From: JAEUIE01 sp046350055
Lineage (GTDB): Bacteria > Planctomycetota > Planctomycetia > Gemmatales > HRBIN36
Assembly (NCBI GenBank): GCA_046350055.1
Contig: JAXMBC010000001.1
Location: forward strand, 1,178,001-1,242,000
Length of the DNA: 64,000 bases
Direction: 5' to 3'
The notes under the pieces are model-generated. The model made no database searches. It had not been told where the DNA came from and was given only the letters and a program-made list of their open reading frames with translations. This document shows positions 34,713 through 41,862 of the stretch, in pieces. The first letter of the stretch is position 1, and each line of letters begins with the position of its first letter. The position numbers and the translations under genes are program-made.

Positions 34713-36404
34713 ATGCTGTCATCCATGGTAGTGCGAACGCTGGCAGGATTGGCGCTCGCCCAGGCTGGGCGATGGCGGGCGCGATTTCTCTATCACACCA
34801 GGCATGCCGAGCGCATCCAGCAGCGACTTCTACAGCATATCCTCCATCAGCACCGTCACACCGCTTTCGGCCGCGATCACTCCTTTTCCCGCATTCGCAC
34901 CCTGCAGGACTACCGCCGGCACGTCCCGATCCACCGCTATGAAGACCTCGACCACTATATGCTTCGGGTGCGACAGGGTGATACCAGTGCTCTCCTGGCC
35001 GATGGCCGACTTCATATGTTTGCACTCACCAGTGGTACCACGGCCAGCCGCAAGTTCATCCCCGTTACCAGACGCTATCTGAAAGACTATCGTCGTGGTA
35101 CCAATATCTGGGCACGAGGTATTTTTGAAAAATACCCGAATGCGTTCCTGAAGAATATTCTGCAGCTGGTGAGCGATTGGGACGAATTCCGCACTGAGTC
35201 TGACGTGCCCTGCGGCAGTATCAGCGGACTGACAGCCCACATGCAGCGCAAGTCCGTGCGAAAATACTATTCCCTGTCTGCCATTACCGGCAAAGTGAAG
35301 GACGCCACTTCACGACTGTATCTTGCCTTGCGGATGGGACTGATCTCTTCAGAACTGGGTGTCCTCGGTTCCGCCAACCCCAGCACCTTCATCAAGATGG
35401 CCCAGATGCTGGAGAGCTACTCGGAAGACCTCATTCGCGACCTGCGCGATGGAACACTGTCTGGCACACAGAAGATACCTGACGATGTCCGAGCAGCACT
35501 GCAGCATGATCTGAAAAAGCTCCCGGAGCGCGCTCGTCAGCTGGAAACGATCCGCAGCAAGGCTGGCAAGCTCTTGCCCATGGATGCCTGGAAAATCCAT
35601 ACCATCGCCTGCTGGACCGGGGGCAGCGTCGGTCTTTACCTGAAGCAGTTTCCCCATTACTTCGGCAACACACCGATCCGCGACCTCGGCTTGCTGGCGA
35701 GTGAAGGCCGGTTCACGATTCCCCTGGAAGAAGGCACTTCTGCCGGGGTGCTGGATATCAGCAGCCATTTCTACGAGTTCATCCCCGAAGGCGAGATCCA
35801 GTCGCCCCAGCCTGTCGTGCTCACCGCTGCAGAGCTGGAAGAAGGCCGGAACTACTACCTGCTCCCCACCACCGCGTATGGCCTCTACCGTTACAACATT
35901 TATGATGTCGTCCGCATGGTCGGGAAATGCCATCAGACGCCGATGGTGGAGTTCCTGAGCAAGGGCTCACTGTTCTCCAATCTCACTGGTGAAAAGCTCT
36001 CAGAGTTTCAGGTCGTGGCGGCCATGAAGCAGGCCTCCGTACGATGGGGATACCTGCCCAGCGCCTATACCATCGCTCCCTACTTCGACGAACGGTTGCC
36101 GGGATACAGTCTTTATCTGGAAGAGCAGGACATCAACCATGTGCCGGCGGAGAAGCTGGCAATGGAATTTGATCAGTGCCTGCGTGAACAGAACATGGAG
36201 TATGACACCAAGCGTGAAAGCCAGCGTCTCAACATGCTGGAAGTGTGTGTCATGCCCAGGAACACCTGGTCACAGTGGGATGCTGCACGGGTCGCCAAAA
36301 CAGGTGGTTCGACGGAACAGTACAAGCGCCCCTGCCTCATCAATGATGTGCAGTTCAAGGCGACGATGCCGGTAGTACGCTCGGTGCTGGGGCAGGCTCG
36401 ATAG
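34713..36404 (+). CDS. GH3-family acyl-adenylate-forming protein
   Basis: 563 residues from ATG 34713 (AGGTGG about nine bases upstream). The family P-loop-like ALTSGTTASRKFIPVT (about residue 115), KKLPERARQLE helix, WTGGSVGLYLKQFPHYFG, GLLASEGRFTIPLEEGTSAG, FYEFIPEG and YGLYRYNIYDVVRMVG all match GH3 proteins. In plants GH3 enzymes conjugate acyl acids to amino acids via acyl-AMP; in this locus it could activate or amidate a product of the ketosynthase cluster. Its 3' end overlaps the convergent flippase-like gene by 50 bp. Confidence 0.88.
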   Translation: MLSSMVVRTLAGLALAQAGRWRARFLYHTRHAERIQQRLLQHILHQHRHTAFGRDHSFSRIRTLQDYRRHVPIHRYEDLDHYMLRVRQGDTSALLADGRLHMFALTSGTTASRKFIPVTRRYLKDYRRGTNIWARGIFEKYPNAFLKNILQLVSDWDEFRTESDVPCGSISGLTAHMQRKSVRKYYSLSAITGKVKDATSRLYLALRMGLISSELGVLGSANPSTFIKMAQMLESYSEDLIRDLRDGTLSGTQKIPDDVRAALQHDLKKLPERARQLETIRSKAGKLLPMDAWKIHTIACWTGGSVGLYLKQFPHYFGNTPIRDLGLLASEGRFTIPLEEGTSAGVLDISSHFYEFIPEGEIQSPQPVVLTAAELEEGRNYYLLPTTAYGLYRYNIYDVVRMVGKCHQTPMVEFLSKGSLFSNLTGEKLSEFQVVAAMKQASVRWGYLPSAYTIAPYFDERLPGYSLYLEEQDINHVPAEKLAMEFDQCLREQNMEYDTKRESQRLNMLEVCVMPRNTWSQWDAARVAKTGGSTEQYKRPCLINDVQFKATMPVVRSVLGQAR

Positions 36405-37473
36405 GAGTTGCAGCAGCAGCCTGCTGCTGGAAGCGACGTTGCAAAGGCAGATACCAGATCAACCCGATCAGCGCCACGATCCATGTTATCAACCGCTGGA
36501 TGAGCGACGCAAGGATCCCCTTGAGTTGCAAGCCTCCCACGATGGTATAGAGCTGGCCCAGGATCAGGTCACCTACACCGAGGTTGCCGCCTGGAGTCAG
36601 GGGCACAGCCTGGAAGACCATGAAAAACGGGATGACCACGAAATGCATCTGCCAGTCGGGTGTTTCGCCGGGGCCAGGCAGGGCCATCGAGGCGAAGTAA
36701 TAGCTGAGCACGAACCCGACGTGTCCCAGCATGCCCAGTGCTACAGATTGCACCATCGCCAGCGGATAACGGCGGAATTGCAGGAACGCTCCGAAGATTT
36801 TACTCAGGATCGGGCCCACCCAGCGAATACGGTGCAGCCACACCAGCAACCGTTCCCCATTGAAAGGCAACAGTGCAAAGAGTGCATAGAAGACGATTCC
36901 ACCAACCGCTACTCCACAAATCACCATGAAAGCAATCTGCAGCTCATGAGCACGCTCGCCCTGGAACGAGAGGATGGTGTTCAGGTATATCAGCCCGATG
37001 AGGGCCGAGAGAAGAAAGAGGCTGTACAGCCCCACGAAGCGATCCACCACAATGCTCGCAAGTGCCCCGACCCGGTTACCCGGGTTCTCCTTCATGATGA
37101 ACCCGGCCTTGAATACATCTCCCATGGTGGAGCCAGGCATAAACATGCCTACCACATAACCCACGAACCCCAGACGAATGGCATCCCATCGGCTGCATTT
37201 GATATGCAGGGCATGCAGCAGAATGTGCCAGCGGAGGAAGGTGGATAGCACGCTCAGCAGAAACACCACCAGCCCGACGATGAACCAGCTGTAGCCGAAA
37301 TCCACGAAGTTGAGGTTCGCCTGGGCCCACTGTTGTTGCAGGGTGTTCCAGAAATCCCGGCCCTTGAAGTACGCCAGGATGCCGATCACAACGAGGATGA
37401 CAAGCAGGATCACCCAGCGCAGCAAACGCTGGCGGGTAGACTGTTTCGAGTTATTCGCTTTGTCTTTGACCAT
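36355..37473 (-). CDS. Flippase-like (LPG-synthase transmembrane domain) protein
   Basis: 372 residues with about eight transmembrane helices of the lysylphosphatidylglycerol-synthase membrane domain (UPF0104/AglD-like). Typical segments are GYSWFIVGLVVFLLSVLSTFLRWHILL, FVGYVVGMFMPGSTMGDVFKA, VVDRFVGLYSLFLLS and the PLTPGGNLGVGDL region before the last helices. It may flip a lipid or lipid-linked product. The tail is Pro/Ala rich, and the end overlaps GH3 by 50 bp in antisense orientation. Confidence 0.85.
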   Translation of the reverse strand: MVKDKANNSKQSTRQRLLRWVILLVILVVIGILAYFKGRDFWNTLQQQWAQANLNFVDFGYSWFIVGLVVFLLSVLSTFLRWHILLHALHIKCSRWDAIRLGFVGYVVGMFMPGSTMGDVFKAGFIMKENPGNRVGALASIVVDRFVGLYSLFLLSALIGLIYLNTILSFQGERAHELQIAFMVICGVAVGGIVFYALFALLPFNGERLLVWLHRIRWVGPILSKIFGAFLQFRRYPLAMVQSVALGMLGHVGFVLSYYFASMALPGPGETPDWQMHFVVIPFFMVFQAVPLTPGGNLGVGDLILGQLYTIVGGLQLKGILASLIQRLITWIVALIGLIWYLPLQRRFQQQAAAATPIEPAPAPSVLPASSP

Positions 37474-37491
37474 GATGCCTGGGGGGTACGT

Positions 37492-37971
37492 CTAGTCTTC
37501 CCGGCATCCACACCGCTTCTTCACCATCATCACGGCGTTGCCTGGTTCCAAGTAACTGACTTCGGACATATAGTGCTTCATCATCAGCAGGCCGCGACCA
37601 CATGGCGATTCGAGGTGTTCGATCGACAGCGGATCTGCTACAGACTGGGGATTAAACCCCGGGCCTTCATCTTCAATGCAGATCTGGAAGCAGTCGTTAT
37701 CCACACAGAACGAGATGTGCAGTTGCTTGGCACAATCGCAGTTATTGCCATGCTTGATGGCATTCACCAGCGCTTCTTCCAGGGCCTGACGGACATCTAT
37801 GACATCCTCTTCATCGTAGCCCGATTCCCGCAACCGCTCCGTAATGTGATCGCGGATTCGGTACGCTTCCTGCGTATCACTCGGAATGACATAGCATTCC
37901 GGCAGTGTGAGATAGTGTGGAGAAGGTCGAACAGACATACCCAGCATTCCAGACGGAGAGTGAATGCCCAT
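37492..37971 (-). CDS. Anti-sigma factor-type serine kinase (RsbW-like)
   Basis: 159-residue GHKL ATPase. N-box EEALVNAIKHGN (about residues 84-95), G1 box EDEGPGFNP, and a GRGLLMMKHYM G2 motif. RsbW/SpoIIAB-type kinases phosphorylate their STAS partner and hold sigma factors. It follows the STAS gene (32 bp, same strand), giving the partner-switching pair. The exact start among Met1, Met9 and Met12 is uncertain. No sigma factor is adjacent. Confidence 0.9.
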   Translation of the reverse strand: MGIHSPSGMLGMSVRPSPHYLTLPECYVIPSDTQEAYRIRDHITERLRESGYDEEDVIDVRQALEEALVNAIKHGNNCDCAKQLHISFCVDNDCFQICIEDEGPGFNPQSVADPLSIEHLESPCGRGLLMMKHYMSEVSYLEPGNAVMMVKKRCGCRED

Positions 37972-38003
37972 CCCTGGCAGGCCGATGAGGAGCGAGTCGT
38001 ACC

Positions 38004-38369
38004 CTAGTTCTGCAGGAACTGCAAGGCCTCTTGCTCATCATCAAAGATCTTGAAGATGCGATCAAAGCCGGTGATCTTGAATGCTTCAAAGATGCTGGAG
38101 TCAATATTCGAGAGAGCCAGCTTGCCTTTTGCTGCCTCCACCTGCTTGCGTAGTACCACCAGTTTGCCCAGAGCAGCACTGGAGAGGTACTCCACTTTGG
38201 AGAAATTCAGCAGGATGTGGTGATGCCCCGCTTGCTCGACCAGGCTCTTGAGCTGATCGCCAAACTGTTGAATGACCTGATCATCCAGAATGCGTCCTGC
38301 CAGGATGCTGACAACCGCCACGTTGTCAATGACCTGCACTTCGAGCAGGCGTTTAGGCTGAACGGCCAT
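38004..38369 (-). CDS. Anti-anti-sigma factor (STAS domain)
   Basis: 121 residues from ATG 38369 (GGAG eight bases upstream). STAS fold with VIDNVAVVSILAGRILDD, HHILLNFSKVEYLSSAALGKLVVL containing the phosphorylatable Ser of the YxSSA motif, and an ending IFKIFDDEQEALQFL. Acts with the adjacent RsbW-like kinase. Confidence 0.92.
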   Translation of the reverse strand: MAVQPKRLLEVQVIDNVAVVSILAGRILDDQVIQQFGDQLKSLVEQAGHHHILLNFSKVEYLSSAALGKLVVLRKQVEAAKGKLALSNIDSSIFEAFKITGFDRIFKIFDDEQEALQFLQN

Positions 38370-38499
38370 GGGGGACACTCCAGTGCAGTATGCTTTGATT
38401 CAAGTTCCAGACAATTATAGCCGATAAGACGACATTGGGTAGGACACGCCAGTCGAGTTCCTGCCCAGTTTGCCCAACCACCTGTTTGAACGAGAACGG

Positions 38500-38589
38500 A
38501 TGGACACTTTCGAGCAGCCTATCCAGGGCAGGCGAATCGTCCGGCCGTACCGTTATCTGCCCCTGTGGGTACCCCTGTTCCCGGGCTGA
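38500..38589 (+). CDS. Possible 29-residue small protein
   Basis: ATG with GAACGG upstream, coding MDTFEQPIQGRRIVRPYRYL and then PLWVPLFPG before TGA. The composition is protein-like and the reading frame stays open further upstream (VEFLPSLPNHLFERER). It lies in the 350-bp gap between the divergent STAS gene and the next gene, which otherwise holds nothing I can identify. It may be a truncated coding remnant. Confidence 0.25.
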   Translation: MDTFEQPIQGRRIVRPYRYLPLWVPLFPG

Positions 38590-38718
38590 CTTCGGGAATG
38601 TCGCACCTTCAGCCGCACCTGCGGACGGTCGCACCTCTCCAACGCCAACCTTGGTCTTTCCATGCCAAGCCACTCCAACGTGGCCTAACCACATGTTGTC
38701 ATGTGGAGGGAGGACGCT

Positions 38719-39279
38719 ATGTACGGCATTGACTTTGTTCTGGCAGTCTTGCTGCTTCAGGGAGCAGACGTCTCCACGTTTCAAGACGCCAGGACCATAC
38801 CCGGCTGGCATGCCCTGGTCAGCAAGCCTCTCGTACAACTCGCCCTCGCCTGCGAGATTCTCGACCAGCGTGAAGTTCGTTATGTCCTTGTCAAGCCTGA
38901 CGAATTTGTCAGCGACCTCCGCATGCTCCAGCGTCGCGCCCACGACCTCCAGCAAGCACCCTTCCTGAGCGATTCCGTACGTTTCCCCGAACGGGTGATC
39001 GTGAACGAGTTGCTTCTGATGAATCGTGCCTATCGTCAGTATCTGGAAAACTGCACACCCCTGTATCCACATTCAGCGGATCTGCGTGCGGCTCGTGAGG
39101 AAGTGGAACTACTCTACCAGGTGTGGGATGCCGTGCGCGATGCCCGCTGCGAATACTACTACGTCCACATCCGCCGCCAGGCACTAAAAAAGCTGCAGGA
39201 CATGCTCGGCGAAGCTGACTACGAAAATGGCAACCTGCCACCCCACGTGCCCCACTGGCGCTTTACGGCACTGCGGTAA
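38719..39279 (+). CDS. Hypothetical protein, helical
   Basis: 186 residues from ATG 38719 (GGAGGGAGG five bases upstream). Opens MYGIDFVLAVLLLQGADVST, continues with FQDARTIPGWHALVSKPLVQLAL, then mostly amphipathic helices rich in Arg/Leu/Glu (LRMLQRRAHDLQQAPF, EEVELLYQVWDAVRDARCEY, IRRQALKKLQDMLGE). No recognised domain. A long antisense frame over this region is a shadow. Confidence 0.6.
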   Translation: MYGIDFVLAVLLLQGADVSTFQDARTIPGWHALVSKPLVQLALACEILDQREVRYVLVKPDEFVSDLRMLQRRAHDLQQAPFLSDSVRFPERVIVNELLLMNRAYRQYLENCTPLYPHSADLRAAREEVELLYQVWDAVRDARCEYYYVHIRRQALKKLQDMLGEADYENGNLPPHVPHWRFTALR

Positions 39280-39296
39280 CACATCATTCGCTAGTT

Positions 39297-39587
39297 TCAC
39301 TCATTATCAGGTGCAGAGTCATGCAGTCGCGGGGGCGGCTTGCGCTCCAGCATCCCCATGAAGTACAGGAAGATCATGGGTAAGATACACCATTGAAGCA
39401 CTTCAGAAACGCTCTTGGAGAAGTAGTAGACGACGGCCGTGTAACACGTCATGATTAGCAGACCCAGCAAACAACTACGCTTCTGCGGAAACATCTCTTC
39501 AGAGGTCATTAGAGAGGTCCCATATGCTAGCGAATTAAACGAGAGATCAGTAAGAACCATCCAAACACGTAGGCCGTCACCCAGCAT
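39297..39587 (-). CDS. Small membrane protein (second half of a possible split gene)
   Basis: Start uncertain (ATG 39587 or 39560). The frame encodes hydrophobic helices LLGLLIMTCYTAVVYYF and VLQWCILPMIFLYFMGML and a basic tail. It overlaps the end of the gene at 39527 in another frame. Either two overlapping membrane proteins or one about 190-residue four-helix protein broken by a frameshift near 39530-39590. Confidence 0.45.
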   Translation of the reverse strand: MLGDGLRVWMVLTDLSFNSLAYGTSLMTSEEMFPQKRSCLLGLLIMTCYTAVVYYFSKSVSEVLQWCILPMIFLYFMGMLERKPPPRLHDSAPDNE

Positions 39588-39853
39588 GCCTGGAATGGGG
39601 TAAGTGCGATGGATGAAGTCATTCTGAAGCGAAAGCGGCGAAGAACATACTTTGTCAGGACGATGTAAATACCCGCAGAAGTGTAGATGATACCAAGAGC
39701 AATGAGCGGATGAAACTGATCTCGCGGCATCAAATAAGCTGCGAGGTACATCACCGCCACTGCCGAGAAGGGAATCGTGACTTCCGCCAGAAGACGCAAA
39801 TGGCTGACCCGCCTGGGGCCAGCCTTGAATGTCAGTGAACAATGCTTAAACAT
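39527..39853 (-). CDS. Small membrane protein (first half of a possible split gene)
   Basis: 108 residues with three hydrophobic segments: LLAEVTIPFSAVAVMYLAAYL, LIALGIIYTSAGIYIVLTKYV and ACWVTAYVFGWFLLIS. The following gene begins inside it in a different frame and adds two more helices, so a frameshift or translational coupling is suspected. No family recognised. Confidence 0.5.
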   Translation of the reverse strand: MFKHCSLTFKAGPRRVSHLRLLAEVTIPFSAVAVMYLAAYLMPRDQFHPLIALGIIYTSAGIYIVLTKYVLRRFRFRMTSSIALTPFQACWVTAYVFGWFLLISRLIR

Positions 39854-39894
39854 TGATCAACATCCTCGCATTGGGTGTTCTACGCCTCGACGCC

Positions 39895-40974
39895 CTACTT
39901 CTTCTTCTTCACCTCTTCCAGTAAGCTCCGGGCTTCTACCACCTGCTTCGTATCATCGTAATCGCTGATGATCTGCTTCAGGAAGTCCTCGGCAATACTG
40001 TAATCCTTCACCTTCATTGCCCGCTTGGCGAAGTTCAGTTTCGAGAGTGCTGCCTTCTCGCGCGGATCGAGTTTCTCCTCCGCAGGCTTCTCCTTCTCAG
40101 CCTTCGTCACTTCCTTGCTGCTCTCCGGTGCTGTCTTGTCCGGGCTGGCTTGTGCCACCGTTGTCGTACGGCGAGGAATAATCACCTTCTTGTCCTTCAG
40201 CAGTGTCTTCACTTCGCTCAGATCGATGAAGGTAGATAACTGGTTGGCCGAGGTGATGCCACCCTGGGTAACACCTACCAGCTCTCCTTCATCATTCACC
40301 AGCGGGCCGCCTGAATCACCTTTGTTGGTTGGATTGGAGCTTTCAATCATGCGGGCTTCGATGGTCAGCGATTCCCCCTGCCCGATCTGCACCACAAACT
40401 TCTTGTCGTAGATGCTGCGAACACTGCCATCGGTATAGCTCCACATGCCACCCGCCCCGGTGTTGCCAATAGTATGTACTCGCGAACTGGGCCGTGGACT
40501 ATTCTGGGCCAGTGGCAGCGTCGTTACTCCCTTGGGCAGTTTCTGGCCTGCATCGAATTGCACTTCGACCAGGGCCAGGTCTTTGTTCTTCAGGTACGTC
40601 ACAATCTTGCCCCGGAAGGTATAGATCGGATCGCCGCTGCTTTGCATGTACTTGCTGCGATCCTGCTCCACTTCCCCCCGGCTGTTCTTGACCGGGAACA
40701 TCACCCGCACTTCCGCATGGTTGCCATCGCTCTTCACACACGGAGCCACGACATGATAATTGGTGATGATCAGGGGCAAATTGGTGCGGGGAGACAGCCC
40801 GATGAATGATCCGGAACCCGTCGCTGCCCGGCGACTCCCATCACCCAGGGGGGACAAGACAAAGACAGTGCTGCGGAGTGTCTTGTCGAAGACGGTCTCA
40901 CCCGCCTTGGTTCCCTGCGCGTGAATGGAGTGGCATGCAATTAGGAACAGGAGGATCGTCGCTGCGGCGCGCAT
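39895..40974 (-). CDS. Secreted trypsin-like (HtrA-type core) protease with helical C-terminus
   Basis: 359 residues from ATG 40974; a GTG three codons upstream is possible. Signal peptide ending HSIHAQG. Catalytic triad: His in LIITNYHVVAP, Asp in YLKNKDLALVEV, Ser in GDSGGPLVNDEGELVG. No PDZ domain; instead a Lys/Glu-rich linker (KEVTKAEKEKPAEEKLD) and a TPR-like C-terminal helix pair (LNFAKRAMKVKDYSIAEDFL). Likely a periplasmic quality-control or processing protease. Confidence 0.87.
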   Translation of the reverse strand: MRAAATILLFLIACHSIHAQGTKAGETVFDKTLRSTVFVLSPLGDGSRRAATGSGSFIGLSPRTNLPLIITNYHVVAPCVKSDGNHAEVRVMFPVKNSRGEVEQDRSKYMQSSGDPIYTFRGKIVTYLKNKDLALVEVQFDAGQKLPKGVTTLPLAQNSPRPSSRVHTIGNTGAGGMWSYTDGSVRSIYDKKFVVQIGQGESLTIEARMIESSNPTNKGDSGGPLVNDEGELVGVTQGGITSANQLSTFIDLSEVKTLLKDKKVIIPRRTTTVAQASPDKTAPESSKEVTKAEKEKPAEEKLDPREKAALSKLNFAKRAMKVKDYSIAEDFLKQIISDYDDTKQVVEARSLLEEVKKKK

Positions 40975-41173
40975 AGGAAGCACTCAGAAGGTTATCCCAT
41001 AGTACCATGCAGCAACGGCTTCCACAAGAAAGGGCTAGGCTATCGTCGCTCGATCGTCACTCGCTCAACTGCCCCAGCATAAAATCGCTGGATTCCCCCA
41101 ACTTTCCTTGCCTCCTCATCAATGTCACCGATATTGACCAGAATAGTCTGACAACCCTTTCTCGGAGACTGCC

Positions 41174-41545
41174 ATGGTTCGCATCCTGTCCCTCTTCGCC
41201 CTCGCGCTCATCGTCGTCACTCCTTCCTTGGCTGACGACAAGATCGATGGCAAACTCCTCCTCGGCAAATGGGAACCCACCGGCGACAAGGTCCCCCCGG
41301 GACTCAAGGCTGTCATCGACTTCCAGAAAGATGACAAGGTCGTTGTCGAAGTCGACTTCAATGGCAAGTCGCAGAAGCTCGAAGGCAAGTACAAGATCGA
41401 TGGCAACAAACTGGAAATGACCATGAAAAACCCCGACGGCCAGGAACGCTCCCAGAAGATGACGATCGTCAAACTCAGCGCCAAGGAAGTCACCATCAAG
41501 GACGAAGACAAGAACGAAGAGCAGGTGCTGAAGAAGGTCTCGTGA
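41174..41545 (+). CDS. Small secreted lipocalin-like protein (Gemmata TIGR03066-type family)
   Basis: 123 residues. Signal peptide MVRILSLFALALIVVTPSLA followed by GKWEPTGDKVPPGLKAVIDF and alternating beta strands (VVVEVDFNGKSQKLEGKYKI, KMTIVKLSAKEVTIKDED). The GKWExxG motif and length resemble the paralogous secreted families first described in Gemmata obscuriglobus. CGGAG lies six bases upstream of the ATG. Function unknown. Confidence 0.75.
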   Translation: MVRILSLFALALIVVTPSLADDKIDGKLLLGKWEPTGDKVPPGLKAVIDFQKDDKVVVEVDFNGKSQKLEGKYKIDGNKLEMTMKNPDGQERSQKMTIVKLSAKEVTIKDEDKNEEQVLKKVS

Positions 41546-41593
41546 ACCGGCCTTGCCCGTTCCCCGTCATGACGCTATGACAACATCAACCAC

Positions 41594-41665
41594 TACCCCG
41601 TGGTGTAACTGGTAACACTAGAGTTTTTGGTACTCTCATTTCTGGTTCGAATCCAGACGGGGTAA
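41594..41665 (+). tRNA. tRNA-Gln (UUG anticodon)
   Basis: Cloverleaf by hand: acceptor TACCCCG/CGGGGTA, D arm GTGT...ACAC with AACTGGTA loop, anticodon stem AGAGT/ACTCT with loop TTTTGGT (anticodon TTG, reads CAA), T arm TCTGG-TTCGAAT-CCAGA, discriminator A at 41665. CCA is not encoded. A strong terminator follows about 40 bp downstream. Confidence 0.93.
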
Positions 41666-41706
41666 TTTCCTTCAGATTCCACGGTAACTGATAACAAGCC
41701 GTTTTT

Positions 41707-41740
41707 CGCAAGAAGCCCCGTTTTCACGGGGTTTCTTGCG
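41707..41740 (+). terminator. Intrinsic terminator after tRNA-Gln
   Basis: CGCAAGAAGCCCCG-ttttca-CGGGGTTTCTTGCG, a 14-bp stem (one G-T pair) followed by TTTGTGACTTT. Confidence 0.85.
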
Positions 41741-41862
41741 TTTGTGACTTTGCCTGACATCCTTCTCCCTATCCCAGCTCAATGACGGGGGCATAGGCGT
41801 TACATTTCCGTTCTGCTCACGCCTCTATGCTGTGATCCCGCACAGGAACCGTGAGGCAACCC

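Noticed and set aside
38353..39072. A 239-codon minus-strand frame
   Set aside because: The plus-strand gene at 38719 has a strong SD and consistent helical protein composition; the minus frame is its shadow.
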